The translations under genes were made by a program, and so were the position numbers. Below the pieces are notes generated by a model. It had not been told where the DNA came from. It did not search any database and saw only the letters and a list, made by a program, of their open reading frames with translations. Below are positions 26,482 to 35,097 of a DNA stretch of 64,000 nt, one piece after another (the stretch's first letter is position 1; the number at the start of each line of letters is the position of its first letter). Source of the stretch: Ureibacillus xyleni (lineage in GTDB: Bacteria; Bacillota; Bacilli; Bacillales_A; Planococcaceae); the NCBI RefSeq assembly GCF_900217795.1, contig NZ_OBMQ01000010.1, positions 1 to 64,000 on the forward strand, read 5' to 3'.

Positions 26482-28092
26482 ATGTCACCATTTTTTAGAA
26501 AAAGAACGAAATCCGAACAACCGAAGCAAACGATCCCTAAAAGTGAAATTATGATAGAAAATGAAGATAAAAGGATTACCTCAAATTTAAAAAGTAATAT
26601 TGAGCACTTTCACAAAATTTTTAAGAACGATATGGATTTCCTCATTAGAGAGTTTCATGTTGGGGGTAAATCAGCTGCACTTCTATGCCTAACTTCTTTG
26701 GTTGAAAGGGAAGAAGTGGAGCGGGATATTATTCAGCCACTTCAGGAACAAACGAATCTAAATATGACGATAATCAGTTCAATACCAACGATTTTAGAAA
26801 AAGATATTCTCTATCATGCTGATGTTCAAAAAGAGAAAAATCTTTCAACCTTAATTCAATCGATAACGCTTGGAAAAGTAATTGTTCTACTTGAAGGTGT
26901 GGAAGAAGCAATTCTATTTGATGCAATTAGACAAGAGAAAAGGGCAATAGATCAACCAGAAACGGAGCGAGTTGTTCGTGGACCTAAAGATGGGTTTATA
27001 GAGCAAATTTCTACGAATGTTGCTTTACTAAGATATCGCCTTCCTGTTCCAGAGTTTCGCATAGAAAAAACTGAAGTCGGAACAAGAACGAGGACTAAAG
27101 TTGCTGTTTGTTTTTTGGAAGATATCGCAAATGACACTTTATTAAAAGAAGTAAAAACAAGAATTGATGCGATTCAGATTGATGGGGTTTTGGACGCGGG
27201 ATATATCGAGCAGTTTATTCAAGATAATCCTTGGTCACCATTTCCACAAATTCAAAATACAGAACGTCCAGATAAAGTGGTTGGGAACCTTTTGGAAGGG
27301 CGTGTTGCAATTTTAGTAGAAGGAAGTCCGTTTGCATTAATTGCACCAGCGACATTTAATCAATTTTATCAAACTAGTGAAGATTATTATGATCGATGGT
27401 TAATTACATCTGCTATTCGAACAATTCGAATACTAGCACTCATATTTTCACTTACATTCTCCTCTTTCTATGTAACCGTCCTATCTTTCCATCCAGAATT
27501 AATTCCATCTGGTTTTGTAGTGGCTGCGTCAAGTGGAAGGCATGGAGTTCCTTTTCCTGTATTTGTTGAAGTGTTATTAATGGAAATTGCTATGGAAATT
27601 TTACGGGAAGCAACCATTCGAATGCCTCAACAGGTTGGTGGAGCATTATCGATTGTTGGGGTATTAGTGGTCGGACAAGCAGCAGTTCAAGCTGGTTTTG
27701 TTAGTCCAATTACTGTGGTAATTATCGCATTATCCACAATTGGCTCTTTTGCTACCCCATCTTACAATGCTGCTACTTCTTTTCGGATGCTACGTTTCCC
27801 TTTAATTATTTTGGCTGGAACATTCGGTTTATTAGGGCTAGCAGTAGGTATTGTTCTCATATTAAACCATATGATTGGTTTGCGTTCCTTTGGGGTGCCA
27901 TTTATGAGTCCAATTTCTCCGGGGGATGCATCATCAAATAAAGATTCAATAATAAGGGCGCCGTTAAATTGGTTGAAAGCACGACCAAAAGAAATTAATC
28001 CAAAAAATAAAAAACGAGTTGGTGGTCGAGTTAAAGATAAAGCAGAACACAATTTCCTAAGTAAAGATGGAGGTAAACCGGATGAAACATAG
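26482..28092 (+). CDS. GerA-family germinant receptor subunit A
   Basis: A 536-residue spore germination protein of the GerAA/GerBA/GerKA type. A large hydrophilic N-terminal part (to about 290) contains NLLEGRVAILVEGSPFALIAPATF, the family's hallmark, then about five membrane helices (SFYVTVLSFHPELIPSGFVVAASSGRHGVPFPVF region) and a basic tail. With B and C subunits it forms the inner-membrane receptor that detects germinants. I use the ATG at 26482 because the SigG promoter lies at 26415-26443. It overlaps the next gene by 11 bases. Confidence 0.92.
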   Translation: MSPFFRKRTKSEQPKQTIPKSEIMIENEDKRITSNLKSNIEHFHKIFKNDMDFLIREFHVGGKSAALLCLTSLVEREEVERDIIQPLQEQTNLNMTIISSIPTILEKDILYHADVQKEKNLSTLIQSITLGKVIVLLEGVEEAILFDAIRQEKRAIDQPETERVVRGPKDGFIEQISTNVALLRYRLPVPEFRIEKTEVGTRTRTKVAVCFLEDIANDTLLKEVKTRIDAIQIDGVLDAGYIEQFIQDNPWSPFPQIQNTERPDKVVGNLLEGRVAILVEGSPFALIAPATFNQFYQTSEDYYDRWLITSAIRTIRILALIFSLTFSSFYVTVLSFHPELIPSGFVVAASSGRHGVPFPVFVEVLLMEIAMEILREATIRMPQQVGGALSIVGVLVVGQAAVQAGFVSPITVVIIALSTIGSFATPSYNAATSFRMLRFPLIILAGTFGLLGLAVGIVLILNHMIGLRSFGVPFMSPISPGDASSNKDSIIRAPLNWLKARPKEINPKNKKRVGGRVKDKAEHNFLSKDGGKPDET

Positions 28093-29182
28093 TGATTCAG
28101 TTACCTCAGTTCAATTTGCTATTATTATTGCTGGAACAATACTAGGTGTATCTATATTAGCATTACCAAGGTTTGTAATAGAGGAAGCCGGTAATGCAGC
28201 TCCTTTAGCAAGTGTTGTAGGGATGATTATTTCTTTTATAGGTTTACTGGGATTATTGTATTTAGGAAAAAGATTTCCAAACCAAACCTTTATTGGTTAC
28301 AGTAAAACGATTTTAGGGAAACTGTTTGGGAATTTTATTATGGTTTTGTTCTTGCTTGTAGCACTTGTATTAATAGGATTAGAAACACGGCAATTTGCAG
28401 AAGTTTTAGTAGGGGGATTGTTACCGGATACACCAATTCATTTTTCAATTTTTGCAATGCTTTTTTTATGTTCAGTCATAAATTTTAGTAATGTATCAAC
28501 ATTTGCTTATATTCACTTTTTTTACTTTCCATTAATTATTATTCCTTTGTTAATAGTACTCTTACCTTCTTTTAAGGATATTGAGTATTATCATCTGTTA
28601 CCTATAACTGGTCATGAAATATCTTTAACGGAATTTATGTCTGGTGCAATTGTTATAATGGCAGCCGTGTCAAACTATTACATCTTATCAATGGTGATAC
28701 CGTATTTGAAAAATCCTAAAAAGTGTGTGACACCAGGTATTTGGGGTTTTCTAATTGGCACATTCTTTGTTTTGTTTTTAGTAACCATTTCCCTTGCTGT
28801 TTTTGGCGAAATGAAAATATTAGAAATGTTATGGTCTACACTTGTCTTAGCAAGAATGGTAGAGGTACCAGGGGAGATCCTCGCACGTATTGATGCAATT
28901 TTTATTATTTCTTGGATATTCGCTGTCTTCACAACACTACTTTCTTATTACTTTATATTTGTGCGTGGTGTTGCAGAAATTTTTAGTACAAAAAAATATC
29001 GTTTAATTTCATTTATCGCATTACCCATTGCGTTTTTTATCGCTTTATTTCCTAGAGATATTTTCGATGTTTATAGCTATCTAAGGGTCTTTTGGACAGG
29101 TAGTGTAATGTTTTATTTTGTGTATGTATTTTTCTTAATGGTAATAGCGAAGGTCAGACGCAAGAAGGGAAGTGTGGGATGA
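28082..29182 (+). CDS. GerA-family germinant receptor subunit B
   Basis: A 366-residue permease-like protein (APC fold, ten predicted helices) of the GerAB type: SVQFAIIIAGTILGVSILALPRFVIEEAG opens the first two helices. This subunit binds the germinant. The ATG at 28082 has GGAGGT seven bases upstream and lies within the end of the A-subunit gene; the frame opens five codons earlier at an ATG that lies upstream of this ribosome site. The stop is immediately followed by the GTG of the C subunit. Confidence 0.9.
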   Translation: MKHSDSVTSVQFAIIIAGTILGVSILALPRFVIEEAGNAAPLASVVGMIISFIGLLGLLYLGKRFPNQTFIGYSKTILGKLFGNFIMVLFLLVALVLIGLETRQFAEVLVGGLLPDTPIHFSIFAMLFLCSVINFSNVSTFAYIHFFYFPLIIIPLLIVLLPSFKDIEYYHLLPITGHEISLTEFMSGAIVIMAAVSNYYILSMVIPYLKNPKKCVTPGIWGFLIGTFFVLFLVTISLAVFGEMKILEMLWSTLVLARMVEVPGEILARIDAIFIISWIFAVFTTLLSYYFIFVRGVAEIFSTKKYRLISFIALPIAFFIALFPRDIFDVYSYLRVFWTGSVMFYFVYVFFLMVIAKVRRKKGSVG

Positions 29183-30391
29183 GTGAAAAAGATTTCATGG
29201 TTAATATTGCTCCTCATGGCTTCACTTTTTTTATCTGGTTGCTGGGATCGGTATGATTTAGAAGAAAGGGCAAATATATTAGGAATTGCAATTGATGTTG
29301 TCGATGAAGAAGCTGAAAACTTTACGATTCCTGAAATTACGTATCGGGACAAAGACACTTTAGCAGGAGAGGAGGAAAATATATATAAGTTAACTGCTCA
29401 ATTAGCAGTTCCGGGAAAAATAAAGTTAGGTCCTGAAGGCGGGGGAAACAACACGTCCGATAAAACGGCATGGGTAGTACAAACAGCAGGCTTTTCAATG
29501 AAAGATGCAATGGCAAATTTACAGCAGCAACTTGCGGAAAAATTATATTTAGGCCACCTCCAAATCATTATTATAAATGAGGATGTTGCCAAAATAGGTT
29601 TAGATGATATTAATGATTTCTTAAAACGAGAATATGAAGTAAGAAGAACAGCGTGGATGGTAGTTAGTACGGGTAAGGCGGAAGATGTGTTAAGGGCAGC
29701 TCCCCCAATCGAAACGGTGCCATCTTTATATTTATCCGATACGCTAGAAAATGCATTGCGATTTGGAAAATTACCACGAGAATATTTAGGGAAGTTCTGG
29801 ATAGACCTAGCTGACATTGGAATTGATGGAGTTCTTCCATACGTAAAGTTAATTGAACAAGAACGAATTTTAGTAAACGGACTTGCTTTTTTTAAACATG
29901 ATAAAATGGCTGGTTCAATGACGCCTTTTGAAATTGGAGTCTTTTTAGGAATGAAGGAAAAAAATCCAGGCGGTTATGGAATGGCGGTTTCAACAGATGA
30001 TGGGGGAGTTTATATTCTTGAATCTTATCAACGAGATTCAAATATCGAGTTAAAAATTAAAAATGATGTACCAATAGCAAGCATAACTGTCGAGATTGAG
30101 GCTAATGTTGAAGAACAATCAAACGTAAAAAATATAACAAATAGAAAGATAAAGGAAATAGAGGAAGAGGCATCGAATGTTGCGACCAAAAAATATAATA
30201 AAGTTGTGAAGAAGTGGCAAGAGAGTGAATCTGATGTTATTGGGATTGGAGCACGGGTTCGAGCAAAATATCCAGAGTATTGGCAACAAGAAGTGAAGAC
30301 TACAGATAAATGGGCAGAGATTTATAAACAAATGACCATTGAAGTAAATGTTAAGTTTGAAATTATTCGTACAGGAATGGAATTTAAATAA
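29183..30391 (+). CDS. GerA-family germinant receptor subunit C lipoprotein
   Basis: A 402-residue Ger(x)C lipoprotein. The signal peptide ends in the lipobox LFLSGC, followed by the typical WDRYDLEERANILGIAID. The C-terminal domain includes GIGARVRAKYPEYWQ. It is anchored on the outer face of the spore inner membrane and completes the receptor with the two preceding genes. The start is GTG, one base after the upstream stop. A strong terminator ends the operon. Confidence 0.92.
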   Translation: MKKISWLILLLMASLFLSGCWDRYDLEERANILGIAIDVVDEEAENFTIPEITYRDKDTLAGEEENIYKLTAQLAVPGKIKLGPEGGGNNTSDKTAWVVQTAGFSMKDAMANLQQQLAEKLYLGHLQIIIINEDVAKIGLDDINDFLKREYEVRRTAWMVVSTGKAEDVLRAAPPIETVPSLYLSDTLENALRFGKLPREYLGKFWIDLADIGIDGVLPYVKLIEQERILVNGLAFFKHDKMAGSMTPFEIGVFLGMKEKNPGGYGMAVSTDDGGVYILESYQRDSNIELKIKNDVPIASITVEIEANVEEQSNVKNITNRKIKEIEEEASNVATKKYNKVVKKWQESESDVIGIGARVRAKYPEYWQQEVKTTDKWAEIYKQMTIEVNVKFEIIRTGMEFK

Positions 30392-30392
30392 G

Positions 30393-30427
30393 GAGCGGCT
30401 TCATTTTGAGAAGCTGCTCATTTTTTT
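30393..30427 (+). terminator. Terminator of the ger operon
   Basis: GAGCGGCTTC pairs with GAAGCTGCTC (one G-U), followed by A and seven T. Confidence 0.9.
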
Positions 30428-30535
30428 ATCTTCGGGTAAACAATCTTACTTTACAGATCGTTAATAAAAAATTAATATACCCTTAATACTAAAGGCATAT
30501 TATTAGCAATATCACCGTATTCACAAGGAGCCAGT

Positions 30536-31390
30536 ATGAATTCTTTATCATATTCGAAAAACTTTTCTCTCAATCTTTTTTCTTATTTCAAATATTTATA
30601 TGGCCGCCGTCATGAAGATTTACTCTACTATAAAAGATATAACGAACTTAGGAAGATAATAAAAAACGAAAGACTCGACACTTTTTTTCAACCAATTGTC
30701 AACTTGAAGACTGGGGAAACATTTGCCTTTGAAGCATTAAATCGACCAAGTAAATCTCAATTATTTTCAAGTGTAGATCTTTTTTATGAATTTGTTGGAA
30801 AAACAGATAGGATTTTCGAATTTGAAAAGTTTTGTAGAAATTTATCCCTCAAACGCTATATTTCCAGATTAGAAACTGATGGATTGGATAATCGCTTTTC
30901 TTTGTTTATAAATATTCATCCACACGTATTGCTAGATAAAAACTATCATGGTGGAGAGACACTGCGTTTGTTAAAAGAACTAGGAATCCAACCAGATCAG
31001 GTTATTTTTGAAATAACTGAAAGAAGCGCTGTAACCGATTTTAAGGAATTTGAACGGGTACTTTCTAACTACCGATCACAAGGGTATCGAATAGCGATTG
31101 ATGATGTAGGTTCAGGCTACAATAGTTTGAAAACTATTATTTATTTAAAACCTGAATTTATAAAATTAGACCGTTCACTTATTCAAAACATAGATCAAAG
31201 TGATGCTGGGCAACAGTTAATTTCACTTATTTATAATTATGCAGAACAATCTGGCACAACTGGAATTATTGCTGAAGGTATTGAACGCCCCGAGGAAATT
31301 CAAACTTTACAATCGATTGGAATTCATTATGGACAAGGTTATGCAATTGGTCGACCTAAAATGGAGCTCAAACGTGGGGAATTTCGTTAA
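30536..31390 (+). CDS. EAL-domain cyclic-di-GMP phosphodiesterase
   Basis: A 284-residue EAL protein. FQPIVNLKTGETFAFEALNRP carries the EAL-equivalent signature; NIHPHVL, FEITERSAV, IAIDDVGSGYNSL (DDxGxG), FIKLDRS and GIIAEGIERPEE supply the metal and catalytic residues, so it should be able to hydrolyse cyclic-di-GMP. AAGGAG lies five bases before ATG. The frame ends right after GYAIGRP, and a CBS-GGDEF protein starts 25 bases later in another frame. In relatives these parts are one polypeptide, so this may be the front half of a split EAL-CBS-GGDEF protein. Confidence 0.85.
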   Translation: MNSLSYSKNFSLNLFSYFKYLYGRRHEDLLYYKRYNELRKIIKNERLDTFFQPIVNLKTGETFAFEALNRPSKSQLFSSVDLFYEFVGKTDRIFEFEKFCRNLSLKRYISRLETDGLDNRFSLFINIHPHVLLDKNYHGGETLRLLKELGIQPDQVIFEITERSAVTDFKEFERVLSNYRSQGYRIAIDDVGSGYNSLKTIIYLKPEFIKLDRSLIQNIDQSDAGQQLISLIYNYAEQSGTTGIIAEGIERPEEIQTLQSIGIHYGQGYAIGRPKMELKRGEFR

Positions 31391-31415
31391 AATATGGACT
31401 CAAACAGGTGGGAAA

Positions 31416-32381
31416 ATGGTGAAGACAAGTAGTGTAGTGTCAACCAATATAGGGAGGATTGTAAAAGCTGCCCCCTATATTAGCCCTTCAGTAAAAAATA
31501 AAGAAGTGGACAAGATATTTACCGAAAACCCGAATATACGGGGAATTGTAGTCGTGCATCTTGGAAGGCCCATTGCACAAATAACTAGAACACATTTTTA
31601 CCAGAAGATTGGTACGCAATATGGCTACAATCTATATATGGGTAGAGAAAATATGAGATTAGCTAAAACCGATCCATTAATGGTCGATTATTATGAGTCA
31701 ATCACTATCGTTAGTAAACTTGCGATGGAAAGGCAAGAAGAGGATTTATATGATGACGTCATTGTAACGAAGGATGGGAAATTTGCTGGTGTTGTCAGTA
31801 TCCGTGCTTTACTAATGAATTTTGTTGAGATTCAAGTGGAAATGGCGAGCTTTTTAAACCCATTAAGTAATTTACCTGGAAACCAATTGATAGACCAAAG
31901 ATTAAGTGAAATTTTGCATGCACCGAAATATAGTATTATTTATTTCGATCTTGACCATTTCAAATCTTATAATGATTTATATGGTTTTAATAAAGGGGAT
32001 AAAGTAATTCTTTTTTTGACAGAAATATTAAAGCGAAATATACAACAAAAAGGGCATTTCTTAGGCCATATTGGTGGAGATGATTTTATGGCAATATGTC
32101 CACATCATAATATAGATAATGTTTGTATACCAATTATTAAAGAATTTGATGAATCTATCTCTACCTTTTACGAAAAAGACCATTTAATGGACCCAAATTT
32201 TAAATGTAAGGGTCGTTCGGGGAAGATGGAGAAATTTTTAATTATGTCACTATCGGTAGCGGTGGTAACGAATAACAAACGCCAATTTCAAACTGTTGAG
32301 GAACTTTCGGATGCTTTAGCCGCCGTGAAAAGGAACTGTAAGAAAATAAAAGGAAGTATCTACTTAGTGGATGAATACTAA
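31416..32381 (+). CDS. CBS-GGDEF domain protein (second half of split EAL-CBS-GGDEF)
   Basis: A 321-residue protein if started at ATG 31416. A CBS-pair-like region (NIRGIVVVHLGRPIAQITRTHFYQKIGTQYGYNLYMGR to VVSIRALLMNF) is followed by a GGDEF domain: SIIYFDLDHFKSYNDLYGFNKGD, then HIGGDDFMAIC. The active-site loop reads GGDDF instead of GGDEF, which may reduce cyclase activity or leave a GTP-binding regulatory domain. The frame is open back to 31239, inside the EAL gene, which fits a frameshift as well as a separate gene. GGTGGG is only three bases before ATG, so independent initiation looks weak. Confidence 0.7.
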   Translation: MVKTSSVVSTNIGRIVKAAPYISPSVKNKEVDKIFTENPNIRGIVVVHLGRPIAQITRTHFYQKIGTQYGYNLYMGRENMRLAKTDPLMVDYYESITIVSKLAMERQEEDLYDDVIVTKDGKFAGVVSIRALLMNFVEIQVEMASFLNPLSNLPGNQLIDQRLSEILHAPKYSIIYFDLDHFKSYNDLYGFNKGDKVILFLTEILKRNIQQKGHFLGHIGGDDFMAICPHHNIDNVCIPIIKEFDESISTFYEKDHLMDPNFKCKGRSGKMEKFLIMSLSVAVVTNNKRQFQTVEELSDALAAVKRNCKKIKGSIYLVDEY

Positions 32382-32469
32382 TCGAATGGAAACTTACGTA
32401 TGTTTTCCCTCGATTTTTTTTAGTTACACGATATACTTATGATTATACCATTTTAAGGATGTGATAAGA

Positions 32470-32562
32470 ATGACAAGAAGATTGTCGCCTTATGCAACAA
32501 CTCATGCAAAGCCAGTGAATAATATGGCGATACTTTGCGTGAGGTAGGATTGCTTCATCGCC
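32470..32562 (+). promoter_or_regulatory. Structured 5' region of the CD3324-like gene
   Basis: GCAAA+GCCA (from about 32507) can pair with TGGC+TTTGC (to about 32539). Alternatively GGCGAT (32526-32531) pairs with ATCGCC (32557-32562). The two pairings share the GGC and exclude one another. A 25-codon frame (32470-32547) with a moderate ribosome site overlaps the structure. The motifs TCGCCTTA and CATG occur at both ends. No known riboswitch consensus fits. Confidence 0.4.
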
Positions 32563-32632
32563 TTACATTGTCATGTTATTCATAAACGCTTTGCCCTTTA
32601 ACTTTGAAAACAAAAGTAAAAGGAGAATGACA

Positions 32633-32902
32633 ATGCGTTACGTGAATGCACATGAGGTGTTACCAAAAGAGCTTCTCGAACAAATACAACAATATGTTCA
32701 AGGGGATTTAATTTACATCCCGAAACCCGAAAAGAAGCGAGTCCAGTGGGGCGCGTTAACTGGAGAAAGACAAAGATTACAAGAACGAAACGCCCATATT
32801 AAGCGACTTTACCAACAAGGAGAGTCCCTTCAAACATTAGCGGAAGACTATCATTTATCTGTAGAAACGATTAAAAAGATAGTTTACAAAAAATGTGTTT
32901 AA
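32633..32902 (+). CDS. CD3324-like helix-turn-helix protein
   Basis: An 89-residue protein: MRYVNAHEVLPKELLEQIQQYVQGDLIYIPKP, then a basic region, then a C-terminal helix-turn-helix (IKRLYQQGESLQTLAEDYHLSVETIKKIVYKK). The layout matches the CD3324/Mor-activator-like family, small DNA-binding proteins of unknown targets. I start at ATG 32633, seven bases after AAAGGAG; the longer frame from 32573 includes the ribosome site. It has its own structured 5' region and a strong terminator. Confidence 0.75.
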   Translation: MRYVNAHEVLPKELLEQIQQYVQGDLIYIPKPEKKRVQWGALTGERQRLQERNAHIKRLYQQGESLQTLAEDYHLSVETIKKIVYKKCV

Positions 32903-32909
32903 CATCTGT

Positions 32910-32940
32910 TCGTCTCATTTTGTAATGAGGCGATTTTTTT
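32910..32940 (+). terminator. Rho-independent terminator
   Basis: CTCATT pairs with AATGAG inside a longer TCG/CGA clamp, followed by seven T. Confidence 0.88.
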
Positions 32941-33099
32941 ATGGAGATTTTTGAGTACGTGTAGGGATAAGGGGGAGAATCCTTATAAGTAAGATAGAAC
33001 ACTTTGTTTCAAACTATAATGAAAGACAAAACTTTGTGGAAAATGGAATGGCTTTTTCATTACCATTACTTGGAATCAAATAACCCGCCCCGTTTTTGG

Positions 33100-33162
33100 A
33101 TTAGTAACAAATTCAAATCTGCCCTCCTTAGGTATACTTTAATTTAAAAAATTGTTACCAAT
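33100..33162 (+). promoter_or_regulatory. Inverted repeat around a -10-like box before the FusB-like gene
   Basis: ATTAGTAACAAATT (33100-33113) and AAATTGTTACCAAT (33149-33162) are near-complementary arms around TATACT (33133-33138). This may be a repressor site around the promoter or a leader stem. The rest of 32941-33212 shows no defensible gene. Confidence 0.35.
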
Positions 33163-33212
33163 TGTGGTGAACTCACTTTTTCTGTACTCTATAGCAGAAG
33201 GAGTTGTTTTAT

Positions 33213-33845
33213 ATGGAATTTATGACTACTGTGCAATATCAAATTGTGAAAAAACAAGCAAAAAAAATATTTAATGCCCATACTTCGTCGAAAGATCCAA
33301 ACGTCATTCAAGCAGTTCAGGCTCTTGCCCAAGAAGAGATTAACAATCAGTTAGTTTTCGCTGATTTAGATCAACAACTAGTAATGCAACCCATTTTCGA
33401 ACTGAAAACAAAGGAACAGATGGAGCATTTCTTTAATGAAATAAAAGCATTTGTTAAGCCATTTGAACGACCAACAGATAGTGAAATCAAGAAGCTTTTT
33501 CCAAAAGATAAAAAATTAAAACTTCCTAAATTTGAGAATGTTGATTGGAAGGAAATTTCTTACTTAAGTTGGTTTGATCCTGGTACGAATCGAAAATATA
33601 TTGTATATCGAGAAAACGAAACTTTAAAAGGTGTGCGCGGCGTATATAGCACTACAGAAAAGATGGGGATTTGTACCGTTTGCAATAGACATTCTAAGGT
33701 CGGAATGTTGATGGTATCAAAAAGTGGAACAGCGCTTGGAACATATACAAAACGAGGAAACTATATTTGTGATGATAGTATATCTTGTAACGAATCATTA
33801 ACAGAAATTGAAAAGTTTTATGACTTTGTAGGGAATTTAAAATGA
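33213..33845 (+). CDS. FusB-family elongation factor G-binding protein
   Basis: A 210-residue protein of the FusB/FusC (EF-G-binding, Fbp) family: a helical N-terminal domain and a C-terminal treble-clef zinc finger with CTVCNRH and CDDSISC ligands. FusB proteins bind EF-G and release it from fusidic-acid-stalled ribosomes. Chromosomal homologues are common in Bacillales and need not give resistance. AAGGAG lies nine bases before ATG 33213; ATG 33222 is an alternative. It is monocistronic, with a terminator at the stop. Confidence 0.85.
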   Translation: MEFMTTVQYQIVKKQAKKIFNAHTSSKDPNVIQAVQALAQEEINNQLVFADLDQQLVMQPIFELKTKEQMEHFFNEIKAFVKPFERPTDSEIKKLFPKDKKLKLPKFENVDWKEISYLSWFDPGTNRKYIVYRENETLKGVRGVYSTTEKMGICTVCNRHSKVGMLMVSKSGTALGTYTKRGNYICDDSISCNESLTEIEKFYDFVGNLK

Positions 33846-33874
33846 TCAGAGGATGGCTCCCCTGATCATTTTTA
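33842..33874. terminator. Terminator between FusB-like gene and permease
   Basis: ATGATCAG pairs with CTGATCAT, followed by TTTTAT. It overlaps both convergent gene ends. Confidence 0.8.
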
Positions 33875-34645
33875 TAATTGAGAGAAATAATCGTACGTGT
33901 TTTTTGTTAACAATAAAATTGTCACAACAATAAATAATAGTCGTACATAGTTAGTACCACGTTGGATAGCAAATTTTGAACCAACTATGGCTCCGATAAT
34001 TTGAGCCACTCCCATAATGAATCCATATACGAAATTTATTTGACCTAACATGAGGAACATTACAAGAGCCCCAATATTGCTGGCGAAATTTAAAAACTTT
34101 GCATTCCCGGCTGCTTTTAAGAAGTCAAAACCGATTAGCAAAAAAGCAAAAATTAAAAAGGAACCTGTCCCAGGACCTAAGAATCCATCGTAAAATCCAA
34201 TAATAGAAACTAAAAAAATAAAACCTATAAATTTTTTTCTTGTTAATTTCTTATAGGTCGAAATACTTCCCCAATCTTTCTTAAAAACCGTATAAACTGC
34301 AACAAGGGCAAGCATGATGAGCATTAATGGTTTTAACAAATCAGGATCCATTAAATGAACAATCCAAGCCCCAATCATAGAAGCGATAAAAACAATTGGA
34401 AACAGTTTGGCAATTGTTTTTAAATCCATTTTCCCTGATTTATAAAAGGTGATTGTACTCGTTAAAGAGCCCATTGTACCAGCAAGTTTATTTGTTGCTA
34501 CTGCCGCTGAAGGACTCAAACCTGTGAACAATAACGCAGGTAATGCAATTAGTCCTCCCCCTCCAACAACAGAATCTATAAATGCTGCTAAAAAACCAAA
34601 CAAAAATAATAAGACGACTATTGATAGGTCTAAGTCAAATGGCAT
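33872..34645 (-). CDS. TauE/SafE (TSUP) family membrane permease
   Basis: A 257-residue membrane protein with seven or eight helices. FLAAFIDSVVGGGGLIALPALLFTGLSPSAAVATNKLAGTMGSLTST and its inverted repeat GFYDGFLGPGTGSFLIFAFLLIGFDFLKAAGNAKFLNFASN are the two signature halves of the TSUP family, which exports sulfite or organosulfur anions. The substrate is not given by sequence. I start at 34645, where AGAAGG lies eight bases upstream; the frame extends eleven codons further. Confidence 0.85.
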   Translation of the reverse strand: MPFDLDLSIVVLLFLFGFLAAFIDSVVGGGGLIALPALLFTGLSPSAAVATNKLAGTMGSLTSTITFYKSGKMDLKTIAKLFPIVFIASMIGAWIVHLMDPDLLKPLMLIMLALVAVYTVFKKDWGSISTYKKLTRKKFIGFIFLVSIIGFYDGFLGPGTGSFLIFAFLLIGFDFLKAAGNAKFLNFASNIGALVMFLMLGQINFVYGFIMGVAQIIGAIVGSKFAIQRGTNYVRLLFIVVTILLLTKNTYDYFSQL

Positions 34646-34815
34646 GATTATTACCTTCTTTCTAGGTTGAACAGACAAATCTTATCGAAAAAGTGGGGTA
34701 AAGTAAATAAAATTGTAGTTAGAATAATGTGTCTTTCTTAAAAAAAATTTAAAAATTTTTTGTTATTCAAAAATCAGTTAAGACAAAATTACAAAAAACT
34801 ATGACAATTCTGTAA

Positions 34816-34973
34816 AAGGTGCTATATTAATATATAGAATTTTCTGAACTTTATTAGAATATTGATTTAATAATAACTAATTAAAATATAGTAATTTAAC
34901 CGCTTTAATATATTAGCAATTTAAAGTAATAGATAGCTAAAACAGCACAATATCAAGGTGCTATATTAATATA
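34816..34973 (+). promoter_or_regulatory. Duplicated 19-bp motif in the opp copy 1 control region
   Basis: AAGGTGCTATATTAATATA occurs exactly at 34816-34834 and 34955-34973, 139 bases apart. Each copy contains a TATATT/TATTAA -10-like element, so they may be two alternative promoters or paired operators. The whole 34646-35097 stretch is very AT-rich and holds no gene. Confidence 0.5.
34838..34852. promoter_or_regulatory. CodY-like box, opp copy 1 (distal)
   Basis: AATTTTCTGAACTTT differs from the CodY consensus AATTTTCWGAAAATT at two positions. It adjoins the first 19-bp motif, 246 bases before oppA. Confidence 0.55.
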
Positions 34974-35055
34974 AAGAAAAATATAAATTTTCTTAGAAAA
35001 GTAAATTTTTAGTTTATTTGTGAATTTTTTTTTGCTATGATGATGTTGTTCATCC

Positions 35056-35070
35056 TATTTTCAGAAAATA
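35056..35070. promoter_or_regulatory. CodY-like box, opp copy 1 (proximal)
   Basis: TATTTTCAGAAAATA keeps the whole core of the CodY consensus and differs only at the two outer bases. It ends 27 bases before the oppA start, where bound CodY would block transcription. Confidence 0.65.
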
Positions 35071-35097
35071 GGGAATCAAAGAAAGAGGGGGATACGA

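Noticed and set aside
32470-32562. Cyclic-di-GMP (GEMM-I) riboswitch, suggested by GCAAAGCC and GGTAGG
   Set aside because: The upstream P2 arm, tetraloop receptor and the full second stem of the consensus are missing.
33051-33155. 34-codon frame (MEWLFHYHYLES...) before the FusB-like gene as a leader peptide
   Set aside because: No ribosome binding site and the frame runs through the candidate promoter and inverted repeat.
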